From NCBI GenBank assembly GCA_948957135.1, contig CARDBT010000003.1, positions 77,694-141,693 of the forward strand: a stretch of DNA of 64,000 nucleotides. The letters run 5' to 3'. The notes under the pieces were generated by a model. It saw only the letters and a list, made by a program, of their open reading frames with translations, did not search any database and was not told the origin of the DNA. The position numbers and the translations under genes were made by a program. Positions 18,472-26,695 of this stretch are shown here, piece after piece (within the stretch, counting starts at the first letter, position 1; each line of letters starts with the position of its first letter). Origin of the DNA: COE1 sp910588595. Its GTDB lineage: Bacteria > Bacillota > Clostridia > Lachnospirales > Lachnospiraceae.

Positions 18472-19143
18472 ATGGAAGCAATTTTGAGGGCTGCCGGTCT
18501 TAAAAAATATTACGGCAAGGGTGAAGCTTTGGTCAAGGCATTGGATGGGATAGATCTGGAGATCGAGCGTGGCAAGTTCACTGCGATCATTGGCACCTCA
18601 GGATCCGGGAAATCTACGCTGTTAAATATGCTGGGCGGACTCGATACCCCCAGCGAGGGTAGTATTCAAATCGGAAATACGGAACTGGCAAAGCTAGGCA
18701 GCGAACAGGCTACCATTTTCCGGCGCAATCATATCGGCTTTATCTTTCAAAATTACAATCTGGTGCCGGTACTCAGTGTCTGGGAAAATATTGTTTTTCC
18801 CATTGCTCTGGATGGCCGCAAGTCTGATGAAACGTTTATCATGGAGATCGTCCGTCTGCTTGGTCTGGAGAAGAAGCTCGATAGCCTGCCGAACAATCTT
18901 TCCGGCGGGCAGCAGCAGAGAGTGGCGATTGCCCGTGCGCTGGCATCTAAGCCTGCCATTATCCTGGCGGATGAACCCACGGGCAACCTGGATTCCAAAA
19001 CCAGTGACGATGTGATCGGTCTGCTGAAAATGACCGGCAAAGAATTTAACCAGACGATCGTGATGATCACCCATAACCCGGAAATTGCACAGATGGCGGA
19101 TCGCATTGTCCGAATTGAGGACGGCCGCATCGTGTCTCAATAG
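18472..19143 (+). CDS. ABC transporter ATP-binding protein (LolD/MacB/BceA type), pair 2
   Basis: 223 residues and clearly paralogous to the ATPase at 15131 (KYYGKGEALVKALDGIDLEI versus KYFGKGEAQVKALDGIDLSI). Walker A is GTSGSGKS (41-48), the signature is the standard LSGGQQQR (about 142-149), and Walker B is ILADEPTGNLD. The ribosome site AAGGAGG (18458-18464) is strong. It has its own promoter and operator upstream and is followed 14 bases later by its permease. Confidence 0.94.
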   Translation: MEAILRAAGLKKYYGKGEALVKALDGIDLEIERGKFTAIIGTSGSGKSTLLNMLGGLDTPSEGSIQIGNTELAKLGSEQATIFRRNHIGFIFQNYNLVPVLSVWENIVFPIALDGRKSDETFIMEIVRLLGLEKKLDSLPNNLSGGQQQRVAIARALASKPAIILADEPTGNLDSKTSDDVIGLLKMTGKEFNQTIVMITHNPEIAQMADRIVRIEDGRIVSQ

Positions 19144-19157
19144 GGGAGGGATGCATG

Positions 19158-21716
19158 ATGAAAACAGTATTCAAACCAATTCAGACGCTGAATCAGCGTA
19201 CTTTCAAGCAAAATAAAAGCCGGAACCTGGTGGCGGTCATCGCCATCTTAATGACTGCGATCATGTTCACCACCCTCTTTACCCTGGCACAGAGCATGAG
19301 CAAAAACATGGTGGAAATGACGTTCCGCCAGACTGGTTATGATGGTCAGGCATCCTTTAAGAATATCACCGCAGAGCAGTTTTCGTTGATCGCGAATCAC
19401 CCTGATGTTGCAGAAGCCGGAGAAAGTCTTGTTCTTGGGCTTGCACAAAACAAAAAGCTGGGTGGCAGACAGGTTGAGATCCGTTGGAGCAGTGACATCA
19501 ATGCCAGGCATTCCTTTGCTATGCCCACCACCGGAACAATGCCAACGGCAGCAGATGAGATCGCTCTGGACACACTGGTCCTTGATCGCCTGGGTATTCC
19601 CCATCAGCTGGGGGAGACTGTAACGCTGGAATGGCGCAAGGATCTTGCAAAGGATGAGGTGACTGCCTCCACCTTTACCCTCTGTGGTTTCTGGGAGGGC
19701 AACGAATCAGTCTATGCCAGCATGGCCTGGGTAAGCCGTGAATTTGCGGATGAGATGATCGGTGACTGTGCTGCTGACGGAAAAACAAGCGTTTTAGGTG
19801 TACATACCGCACAAGTGATCCTGCACAGTGACCGCAATATTGATGCCACCATGGAGGATATTTTGGCAGACACCGGACTGACGGGCTTGAAATATGGCGT
19901 GAATCTGGCATATTCACCGGAGATGAATGCCACTGCAGCGCAGGAAAGCATTCCCATGTATTTGGGTATGGTGCTGGTGTTCCTTGCCGGCTATCTGATC
20001 ATTTACAATATCTTTCAGATCAGCGTTACTGCAGACATCCAGTTCTATGGAAAGCTGAAAACACTGGGAACGACCACAAAGCAGATCAGGAAACTCATTT
20101 ATGGTCAGGCAAACCGGCTGTGCGTGATCGGTATTCCGATGGGGCTTCTTCTGGGCTGGCTGCTGGGCATGGTGCTGGTTCCTGTGCTGATGGGACGGCT
20201 GGAGGGCAATGCCGTGGTTTCCGCCAGTCCCGTGATCTTTTTTGGGTCTGCCCTTTTTGCATGGTTGACGGTCACGATCTCCTGCCTGCGTCCGGCAAGG
20301 CTCGCTGGCAAGGTTTCTCCGATCGAAGCGCTGCGGATGAGTGATGCCGCCGTCACAGGCAGGAAGAAGAGCAAACGCACCCGGAATGGCGCTTCCATTA
20401 CCAGTATGGCATGGGCAAATCTGGGGCGGAACAAAAAACGGACAGTGACAGTCATCTGCTCTCTGACCCTGGGATTGGTTTTGCTCAGCTGTTTCTACGC
20501 TAAGAATGCTGCTTTTGATATGGAGAAATACCTGTCTGAGCTGACGATCAGTGATTTCCGGCTGGATGACAGCAGCAGTGCAGACTATATTGGCGGATAT
20601 GACCCTCATGGTTCCACACTGAATGCCGAACTGGTGGAGTCCGTGGAAGGATTGGCTGGTTTGGAAGCGATTGGTCATCAATACTCTCATCAATTTGAAC
20701 TGACACTGGATGACGAGACGGTGCAAAATATCGATGCCTTTTATACACAGGAAATACTGGACGATTGGGCAGCTTACGATCCGTCCGGTTCTGCTCAGAT
20801 AAAAAACGCCATGGAAAGCCGTGAAGCGATCGGTGTACTGTATGGCATGGACGGGATCCCTCTGGATGCAATTGTGCAGGAGCGGTATTTGCTCTCCGGC
20901 AGCTATGATGCAGAGAAATTTGCCAGCGGCGACTATGTGCTGGCTGTCGGTCCTGCCATAGATGCCTCAGACCCGGAGCGATATGCTGCATTGCCTGTTC
21001 CTGCAGTCGGAAGCAGTATTGTGCTTGAAGGTCGCACCTACACGGTAATGGCGATTGTATATCCGCTGCAGGCTGTGGAGGAAGGCGCTTATGAAAGCGG
21101 TGTACGAAATCAGCACTGCATGCGCTTTGTTATTCCTGCTTCGGTATTCCGGCAGCAGTGGCCGGAGAATACACTGCGGAGACTGTTCTTCAATGTGGAT
21201 GATGAACATATTCCCGCAGCACAGGAGATGCTCGATGCGTATACCAGGACCATGGACACCAGTCTGCCTGTGACATCCCGCAAAACTATGACGGAGCAGT
21301 ATGAGGCAGAGACACGGGCGTCGGCAGTCATGGGAAATACCATCAGCATAATCATTGCTCTGGTGGGTGTGCTCAACTTTATCAATTCCATGGTTACGGC
21401 CATTGTTTCCCGCAAAAAAGAGTTCGCCATGATTCAGTCCGTGGGCATGACCAAGCGCCAGCTGCGGAAGATGCTGATTTGTGAGGGTCTGGATTACGCG
21501 GCGATCACGCTGATCGTTTCTTATATTGTAAGCGCTCTGGCCGTTGGGATCGGTGTCCGTGTCATGACAGCCAATGAGTTCAGCACGTTCCATTTTACGC
21601 TGATGCCGCTGATGATTTGTACACCTGTTCTCCTGGCTTTTGCGGTGCTTATCCCGTTTCTGTGTTTTAAGAATTTAGAAAAGCAGAGCATTGTTGAGCG
21701 ATTGCGAACAGAATAA
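19158..21716 (+). CDS. FtsX/MacB-type ABC permease, pair 2
   Basis: 852 residues from the ATG at 19158; an ATG one codon earlier is possible, but GGGGAGGG (19143-19150) spaces better with the second. The layout is the same as in the pair 1 permease: an N-terminal span near 25-48, an external domain, three central spans, another span near 430-450, a long external domain with many D, S and A, and three final spans. It partners the ATPase at 18472. The duplicated but divergent pairs suggest two substrates or two roles (sensing and resistance) under one two-component system. Confidence 0.88.
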   Translation: MKTVFKPIQTLNQRTFKQNKSRNLVAVIAILMTAIMFTTLFTLAQSMSKNMVEMTFRQTGYDGQASFKNITAEQFSLIANHPDVAEAGESLVLGLAQNKKLGGRQVEIRWSSDINARHSFAMPTTGTMPTAADEIALDTLVLDRLGIPHQLGETVTLEWRKDLAKDEVTASTFTLCGFWEGNESVYASMAWVSREFADEMIGDCAADGKTSVLGVHTAQVILHSDRNIDATMEDILADTGLTGLKYGVNLAYSPEMNATAAQESIPMYLGMVLVFLAGYLIIYNIFQISVTADIQFYGKLKTLGTTTKQIRKLIYGQANRLCVIGIPMGLLLGWLLGMVLVPVLMGRLEGNAVVSASPVIFFGSALFAWLTVTISCLRPARLAGKVSPIEALRMSDAAVTGRKKSKRTRNGASITSMAWANLGRNKKRTVTVICSLTLGLVLLSCFYAKNAAFDMEKYLSELTISDFRLDDSSSADYIGGYDPHGSTLNAELVESVEGLAGLEAIGHQYSHQFELTLDDETVQNIDAFYTQEILDDWAAYDPSGSAQIKNAMESREAIGVLYGMDGIPLDAIVQERYLLSGSYDAEKFASGDYVLAVGPAIDASDPERYAALPVPAVGSSIVLEGRTYTVMAIVYPLQAVEEGAYESGVRNQHCMRFVIPASVFRQQWPENTLRRLFFNVDDEHIPAAQEMLDAYTRTMDTSLPVTSRKTMTEQYEAETRASAVMGNTISIIIALVGVLNFINSMVTAIVSRKKEFAMIQSVGMTKRQLRKMLICEGLDYAAITLIVSYIVSALAVGIGVRVMTANEFSTFHFTLMPLMICTPVLLAFAVLIPFLCFKNLEKQSIVERLRTE

Positions 21717-21781
21717 ATTATTGAAGACGAGGTTATGCAGTTAGCAATCATATCAATCAAAAATAAAATAGCAACAGCATT

Positions 21782-21822
21782 AGAGCATATAGAAACTGAT
21801 GAACCTATATGCTCTATTTTTT
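21782..21822 (+). terminator. Strong Rho-independent terminator after the ABC operon
   Basis: AGAGCATATAG (21782-21792) pairs perfectly with CTATATGCTCT (21805-21815), and the run ATTTTTT follows. It closes the 13380-21716 operon. Confidence 0.9.
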
Positions 21823-21839
21823 GCCATTAAGGAGGAACG

Positions 21840-21920
21840 ATGGGTGACAACATTCAAACTGACACCGCAGGGCAGACACCGCCCTATATGATCCTGACTG
21901 TTTTGGCATTCAATGTATGA
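21840..21920 (+). CDS. Possible 26-residue peptide or gene remnant
   Basis: AAGGAGG stands 5 bases before an ATG that opens a frame of 26 codons (MGDNIQTDTAGQTPPYMI and on) ending at 21920. There is no recognisable family. It follows a strong terminator with no promoter I can see, and precedes another gene fragment. A remnant of a larger gene is more likely than a functional peptide. Confidence 0.25.
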   Translation: MGDNIQTDTAGQTPPYMILTVLAFNV

Positions 21921-21939
21921 TTGAGTTTTTGCGCTGATT

Positions 21940-22075
21940 TCAATGGTACTCAATGTGTGTTCCGGCTTTTGCGTCGCCTCCGATGGTACAGCAGGCGATG
22001 TAGGTCCCGGCAGAGACGTCGCCCTGGATCGTACAGCAGCTCACACTGCATCCGCCTGTGGTTGAGCGCATGCTG
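21940..22075 (-). pseudogene. Fragment of a repeat protein (bactofilin/polymer-forming-like end)
   Basis: On the minus strand the frame encodes two imperfect 14-residue repeats, CCTIQGDVSAGTYIA and CCTIGGDAKAGTHIE, and ends in a stop at 21940. Repeats of the form GDV-AG-I-C are typical of polymer-forming or bactofilin-like beta-helices (family knowledge). No start is visible; the upstream side is cut by the structured repeat that begins at 22078. It is therefore the 3' remnant of a larger gene. The family call is tentative. Confidence 0.35.
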
Positions 22076-22077
22076 CT

Positions 22078-22216
22078 GTAACAGTTCAGCCTTCGGCTTC
22101 CTGTTACAGGCATCAAGCTATGCAAAAACCGCTTCGCGGTTAGCTTGATGCATCTCAGCCACTATGTATTCTCACGGACTTTGCAGCGTAGTGCGAAGTC
22201 CTGGGCTGAACTATTA
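22078..22216 (+). repeat. Small inverted-repeat element, family A, copy 1
   Basis: The ends GTAACAGTTCAGCC (22078-22091) and GGCTGAACTATTAC (22203-22216) are inverted repeats (13 of 14). Inside are further hairpins: the GTAACAG end itself also pairs with CTGTTAC near 22101, and GCATCAAGCTA (22110-22120) pairs with TAGCTTGATGC (22141-22151) with AACCGC-TTC-GCGGTT at its tip. A second copy lies in inverted orientation at 34895-35023. It codes for nothing and looks like a MITE or a structured repeat. Confidence 0.75.
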
Positions 22217-22246
22217 CATGCTGCTCACATATTTTCTGCCAGCGCG

Positions 22247-22275
22247 TTGACATACTATGTGCAAGTTTTTATAAT
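22247..22275 (+). promoter_or_regulatory. Consensus sigma-A promoter for the AgrC/AgrA-like operon
   Basis: TTGACA (22247-22252), a 17-base spacer and TATAAT (22270-22275): a perfect match at both boxes. It lies 35 bases before the kinase start at 22310. Expression is probably constitutive and strong unless repressed. The remaining parts of the 21717-22309 gap hold the terminator, the remnants and the family A repeat. Confidence 0.88.
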
Positions 22276-22309
22276 GATAGTATAGCAAAATGGAAGGAGA
22301 GTATTACAG

Positions 22310-23650
22310 ATGCCTTTTGTTTTTCGTATTTCTGTGGTAGTTGTATTGTTTGCGGTGCATGCGTATTCTGTCTTCTGGACGACGATGGCACTGGTGGGGG
22401 AGAGAGCGCGGTGGCGGTGGTACGCCGTGTACTATGCGGGGTACTCTGTGGTCATGTGGGGGGTGGTACTGCTCATGATCGCGCTCGATGTGTTGGATGA
22501 AGACTGGCTCGAGCCGCTGGGACTTTCGATCGTGGCGTTGATCTTCAGTGCGATCCTCAGGCTGCGGTACCGCGTACCGATGGCTGCGGCACTCGGTGCG
22601 GCGATGCTGGGACATTTTCTGATCTACACGATCTTTGACTTTCTGACAGCGGCGGCGTCATACTACTCGCCTGTCTTTGACGGGAAATATCTCTATGTGG
22701 CGACATCCCTTTTGCTGCCGTACATGCTGACGCTGCTTTTTTCCGGCGGGATCGTGTTTGTTCTGAACCGGTCAGAGTTTGCGCAGTATTTTGCATATCT
22801 GTTCCACGGGCGGATGCGGACGGCGGTCTCGCTGCTGGTCTTTTTCCTGCTGATGAACCTGAAAGCGCTGCTGGATCGGTTTTTCCCGGGTGTGACGACC
22901 GATTTTTCCTATGGGCTGTTCTGCTGTGTGCTGATCCTGTTTGCGCTGTTCTGCATCCAGTTTGGCGCCATGTACGCGGCGAGCAGGGACAAGGTCAAGG
23001 CGCAGGAGGAGACGATCGCGCAGCAACAGGCGCACATGGCGCTGCTCGAGGAACTGCAGGGGGAGATCCGCGCGTTCCGCCATGACTTTACCAATCTTTT
23101 GTCCGGCATGGCACTCTCCGCGCAGGAGGGGGATGTGGAGGCGATCCAGGAGTTCATGCGGCGCACCAGCGGGTATTTTGACGAGAAGCTGGGCAGCGAG
23201 ATCCGGCAGATGGAGGGACTGTCCAACATCCGGATCTATCCGGTGCGCAGCCTGATCTCCACGAAGCTGAATCTGATGCGCCAGCGCCATATCCAGGTCG
23301 CGCTCGAGATCATGAACCCCGTGACAGGCGTCCGCATGTCGACGGAGGATCTGCTGCGCTGCCAGGGGATCCTGCTCGACAACGCGATCGAGGCGGCGTC
23401 GAAGTCGGAGGGGAAGATCCGGGTAGTCCTATTGCAGGACGCAGGGGAACTGTACATAGCGGTCGCCAACAATTATGACGAGCAGCCGAATCTGGCGGCG
23501 CTCACAAAGAGCGGCTATACCACGAAGGGAAAGGGACATGGGACGGGTCTTTCGAGCTATCGGAAGATGGTGTCGCGCTGTCCGGACTGCATGACGCGCA
23601 CTTATATCAAGGACGACTACCTGGTGCAGGAGCTGCGGATCCCGGTGTAG
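22310..23650 (+). CDS. GHKL-domain sensor histidine kinase, AgrC-like
   Basis: 446 residues. About six membrane spans occupy residues 1-215, then a short coiled segment (residues 225-255, many K, E and Q) leads into FRHDFTNLLSGM with the phospho-His near residue 259. The ATPase region has LLDNAIEAA as N box and GTGLSSYRKM at the end, typical of the AgrC/NatK/CitA-like GHKL group. The LytTR regulator follows 79 bases later. Members usually sense peptides or control exporters and bacteriocin genes; no AgrB or AgrD gene is present here, so the ligand is unknown. Confidence 0.9.
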   Translation: MPFVFRISVVVVLFAVHAYSVFWTTMALVGERARWRWYAVYYAGYSVVMWGVVLLMIALDVLDEDWLEPLGLSIVALIFSAILRLRYRVPMAAALGAAMLGHFLIYTIFDFLTAAASYYSPVFDGKYLYVATSLLLPYMLTLLFSGGIVFVLNRSEFAQYFAYLFHGRMRTAVSLLVFFLLMNLKALLDRFFPGVTTDFSYGLFCCVLILFALFCIQFGAMYAASRDKVKAQEETIAQQQAHMALLEELQGEIRAFRHDFTNLLSGMALSAQEGDVEAIQEFMRRTSGYFDEKLGSEIRQMEGLSNIRIYPVRSLISTKLNLMRQRHIQVALEIMNPVTGVRMSTEDLLRCQGILLDNAIEAASKSEGKIRVVLLQDAGELYIAVANNYDEQPNLAALTKSGYTTKGKGHGTGLSSYRKMVSRCPDCMTRTYIKDDYLVQELRIPV

Positions 23651-23729
23651 GATCTTTCCGGGCGGGATATTGGATGCAGAGCGGAAACAGGCTGCGGGAG
23701 TCTATTGGGGATGACGAGGAGGAATGACG

Positions 23730-24467
23730 ATGATCCCAGTGTATATATGCGACGACGAGCCGGCGATCAGCGCGCAGCTGGAGAGACTTGTCGGCGATCA
23801 GATCATGATGATGGAGCGTGATATGGGACCGCTGCAGGTGGTGGACAATCCGGTTTCGCTGCTTTCGATGCAGAAAAAAGCGGATGTTCCGGCGATCTAT
23901 TTTCTTGATATCGACTTTCCGGGGTACATGAGCGGTCTGGAGCTTGCGGTAAAGCTCAGGCAGTATGATCCGAGAGGGTTCATCGTGTTCATCACGGCAC
24001 ACGACGATATGATGTTTGAGACATTCCGGTATCGGCTGGAGGCGCTGGACTATATCGTGAAGGGCGAGCCCTCCGTGATGGCACAGCGCGTGAACGCGTG
24101 TCTGGAGAGTATCTGTGAGCGGCTGATGAGTGAGCCGGACGGGAAAAGTAATTATTGTTCTTTAAAAATATTTGACTCGGTGCGTCACATTCCGCTGCAG
24201 AAGATCCTGTATTTTGAGGCGGTGGGAAGCCGCCACACGCTGGTGCTCCACATGGATGATGAGGTGCTGGAGTTCAACAGCAGCCTGAATCATTTCGAGG
24301 AGAAGCTGGGGGAGGCGTTCTGGCGGTGCCACCGCAGCTTTCTGGTAAACCGTGCCAGGATCGGCAATGTGCGGCTGAAAGAAAACATGGTGGAACTTGA
24401 CAACGGGGAGACGTGTCTTTTGTCCCGCAAGGCGAAGGCGGAGTACGCCTCCGCCCTGCGCAGCTGA
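23730..24467 (+). CDS. LytTR-family response regulator, AgrA-like
   Basis: 245 residues from the ATG at 23730; an ATG at 23724 is only one base from AGGAGG, so it is less likely. The receiver domain has CDDE at residues 7-10, phospho-acceptor Asp60 in YFLDIDFPGY and the switch Thr in FITAHDD. The LytTR DNA-binding domain spans about 145-240 (ILYFEAVGSRHTLVLH and FWRCHRSFLVN). It is the partner of the upstream kinase. The target genes are not apparent in this window. Confidence 0.92.
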   Translation: MIPVYICDDEPAISAQLERLVGDQIMMMERDMGPLQVVDNPVSLLSMQKKADVPAIYFLDIDFPGYMSGLELAVKLRQYDPRGFIVFITAHDDMMFETFRYRLEALDYIVKGEPSVMAQRVNACLESICERLMSEPDGKSNYCSLKIFDSVRHIPLQKILYFEAVGSRHTLVLHMDDEVLEFNSSLNHFEEKLGEAFWRCHRSFLVNRARIGNVRLKENMVELDNGETCLLSRKAKAEYASALRS

Positions 24468-24476
24468 GAATCGCTG

Positions 24477-24887
24477 TCAGCACCGCCACCATTTCATCGG
24501 GTTCATCGCGGAGAGGGATTTTTTTTCACCTGCATCCTGACGCCCCGGAAGTGTCCACTTCTCTGAGATGAGCGAGAAGAAAAACAGACAGGAGACCGAG
24601 AACATGAAATCCAGCGGGCTGAGACTCCAGGGAATCGCGGCGGTCTCAATACCGTAGAGGGCAAGAACTTCGAGGAAACAAAATATGAGTCCGAGGCTCA
24701 TCGTGTAGCCCAAAGTGTTTGTCATGAGTTTGCGGAAGCGCTCGGGCTCTTTTCTTGAGATGTTGCCGGAGATTGCCAGCGCTGCTATAAAGATCCAGAA
24801 ATTGGCAGGTTCTTTTCCTGCGATGCAGTCGGTGATCACCAACACTGCCACAAAGATTCCAAAATAAACCATATTTTTTGTTTTCAT
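24477..24887 (-). CDS. Small membrane protein of unknown function
   Basis: 136 residues from the ATG at 24887, which has AAAAGGAG 8 bases upstream. The frame is also open further 5', but that part has no ribosome site. About four membrane spans are visible (residues roughly 5-22, 27-44, 58-78 and 85-110), and the tail is charged. It converges on the AgrA-like gene. I do not recognise the family; it is not AgrB, because the Cys/His protease motif is absent. Confidence 0.55.
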   Translation of the reverse strand: MKTKNMVYFGIFVAVLVITDCIAGKEPANFWIFIAALAISGNISRKEPERFRKLMTNTLGYTMSLGLIFCFLEVLALYGIETAAIPWSLSPLDFMFSVSCLFFFSLISEKWTLPGRQDAGEKKSLSAMNPMKWWRC

Positions 24888-25067
24888 ACTGTTTTCTCCT
24901 TTTCTAATGTGTATTTGTGGTTTGTTGCTTGTTGGGATTACTATATCACAGGAGGCTGTCAGATGGAGAAAAGTTTCGCCAGATGCCGGTTTGGGTTCGC
25001 GAACGGGAGAAGGCATTCATTCCCAATAAGGATATTGATGAGATTTTGATGAGCAGGACAGTTTGTA

Positions 25068-25115
25068 TTGACGATGATCACTCGGAATGATATAATGAAG
25101 TTACCCAATGGGTAA
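25068..25115 (+). promoter_or_regulatory. Promoter and palindromic operator of the toxin-antitoxin pair
   Basis: TTGACG (25068-25073), a 17-base spacer and TATAAT (25091-25096). The palindrome TTACCCAATGGGTAA (25101-25115) covers the expected transcription start. This placement fits autorepression by the HTH antitoxin encoded downstream, as is usual for HigBA. Confidence 0.8.
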
Positions 25116-25139
25116 TCCGGATGTGCAAGGAGGGCATAG

Positions 25140-25511
25140 GTGGAGCTAATCTACGCAGCTGAAAAGCTTGAAGATCAATGTACAAGTGTCAAAGCGGCAA
25201 GTAAATTATTTGGAGGGGATGCTGTTCTGGCGAGAAGTCTATTAGCAAGGATCAATGCACTGAAGCAGGCTGAAACGATCAAAGATATCATTGTTCAGCC
25301 CACATTTCATTTTCACAAACTGGAGAAGAAAGGTGGAAGAGACCTGGAGGGATATTTTGCAATAGATGTAAAATCAAGAAGAGAACAGTGGAGGATCATC
25401 ATACAGCCTTTAAATGAGGAGGGAAATCCCTACATTCCCTGTCAGATCGATCAGATAGCCGGAAGTGTCAAAATTGTGGAGATTGCGGAGGTGAGCAAAC
25501 ACTATGAGTAA
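25140..25511 (+). CDS. higB: HigB-like toxin (RelE/ParE superfamily)
   Basis: 123 residues from a GTG start; AAGGAGGG lies 6 bases upstream. The C-terminal half has the RelE/HigB-type beta-sheet pattern (GYFAIDVKSRREQWRIIIQP, with conserved Arg and Lys residues of the presumed mRNA-cleaving surface). It overlaps the antitoxin gene by 8 bases with toxin first, the order typical of HigBA. HigB toxins cleave ribosome-bound mRNA (family knowledge). Its base composition is more AT-rich than the neighbouring operons, which suggests transfer. Confidence 0.75.
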   Translation: MELIYAAEKLEDQCTSVKAASKLFGGDAVLARSLLARINALKQAETIKDIIVQPTFHFHKLEKKGGRDLEGYFAIDVKSRREQWRIIIQPLNEEGNPYIPCQIDQIAGSVKIVEIAEVSKHYE

Positions 25512-26592
25512 CTATATAGAGTATAATGATATGATTGCTTTTCACCCAGGGTATTATATAAAAGAAATTGTTGATGAAAGTGGATTAACACAGGAAGATT
25601 TTGCCAAGCGTCTCGATACCACACCCAAAAATCTCAGTCTGCTGATCAGGGGAGAGCAGAGCTTGTCTATTGACATTGCGATGAAGCTTTCCAGAATGAT
25701 CGGGACAAGTGTAGGCTACTGGCTGAATCTGCAAAATTCTTATGATGCATTGCGGGCAGAATTTAGATCACAGGAAGAGCTTATGGAAGAACGCAAAGTC
25801 TTTGACTGTCTGGATTACAAATATTTTAAGGATCATTTTGGATTACCGGATCTGCCTAGGAAAATAAATGAGCAGATCAAGCAGGTTCGGGAGTTTCTGA
25901 ATGTGGCAACACTTTCTGTATTGATAAAACGTGATATGGCAGTGAGTTTTAGAAGTACGACGGAAGAATTGACGCAGGTCAATACGATCAAAGCAAATAC
26001 AATGGTTCAGATAGCAGTCAATGAGGCATTGAAGACTGATGCGCCCAGATTCAATAAAATGGCATTTGAAAAAGCAGCCGAATATGCGTTAACGCTGACG
26101 AGAAATCATGAGGAGTTTTATCCGATCTTAAGAGAGACATTTCACAGGACTGGTGTGATCTTTGTTATTTTACCCAATCTTTTAGGTTCAAAGATAAACG
26201 GAGCGACAAAAAAGATTGGAAATAATGTGATGTTAATGGTAAATGACAGAAGGTTAAATGCAGATTCCTTCTGGTTTACGTTGTTTCATGAAATTGGTCA
26301 TATTATGAATGGCGATTACGGAATATCTTTTGAGAGGGAATCTGGAGCACGGGAAGAGGCGGCAGATCAATATGCAGAAAATGCCCTGATACCGCCAGAA
26401 AGGTATCAGGAGTTTGTTCGCGGGAATCGATTTGACCTGCAGGCGATCAGTGATTTTGCAGATCAGATTGACCGCGATCCAGGGATCGTCTTGGGAAGAT
26501 TGCAGAACGATGGAAAAGTCAGATTTGATGATTGGACTTTAAAGCCATTAAGACACAAATATAAAGTGAAATATAACATTTCACGCTATTGA
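25504..26592 (+). CDS. higA: HigA-like antitoxin fused to an ImmA/IrrE-type metallopeptidase domain
   Basis: 362 residues. Residues 10-85 form a HigA/XRE helix-turn-helix (FAKRLDTTPKNLSLLIRGEQ). The C-terminal half contains the zinc-protease motif FHEIGHIMNGD (about 260-270) and a downstream EEAADQYAENALIPPE helix with the third ligand, as in ImmA/IrrE. HigA alone is about 100 residues, so this is a repressor-protease fusion. It should neutralise the toxin and repress the promoter at 25068; the protease may act on another protein or on itself. The TA pairing is supported by overlap and operator; the proteolytic role is inferred. Confidence 0.82.
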   Translation: MSNYIEYNDMIAFHPGYYIKEIVDESGLTQEDFAKRLDTTPKNLSLLIRGEQSLSIDIAMKLSRMIGTSVGYWLNLQNSYDALRAEFRSQEELMEERKVFDCLDYKYFKDHFGLPDLPRKINEQIKQVREFLNVATLSVLIKRDMAVSFRSTTEELTQVNTIKANTMVQIAVNEALKTDAPRFNKMAFEKAAEYALTLTRNHEEFYPILRETFHRTGVIFVILPNLLGSKINGATKKIGNNVMLMVNDRRLNADSFWFTLFHEIGHIMNGDYGISFERESGAREEAADQYAENALIPPERYQEFVRGNRFDLQAISDFADQIDRDPGIVLGRLQNDGKVRFDDWTLKPLRHKYKVKYNISRY

Positions 26593-26643
26593 TCCGGAAG
26601 TTCGCCTCGGCGGGCGAATGGGGTTAGATGAAAGCAGTTATAT

Positions 26644-26668
26644 GACGCTCCATAGGGGGCGTCTTCTT
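26644..26668 (+). terminator. Probable terminator after the toxin-antitoxin pair
   Basis: GACGCTCC (26644-26651) pairs with GGGGCGTC (26656-26663, one wobble), and TTCTTG follows. The short gap 26593-26695 also holds a TTCGCC/GGGCGAA hairpin. The tract is weak, so termination may be partial. Confidence 0.45.
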
Positions 26669-26695
26669 GTGTAAAATGAAAAGGGATTAATAAAA

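Noticed and set aside
19914..20726. 270-codon minus-strand frame
   Set aside because: Antisense to the second FtsX-type permease with no ribosome site or domain.
26590..26695. Possible riboswitch before the receiver-synthetase gene
   Set aside because: Two small hairpins exist, but I could not match the conserved core of any riboswitch class I know; a terminator of the toxin-antitoxin pair is simpler.
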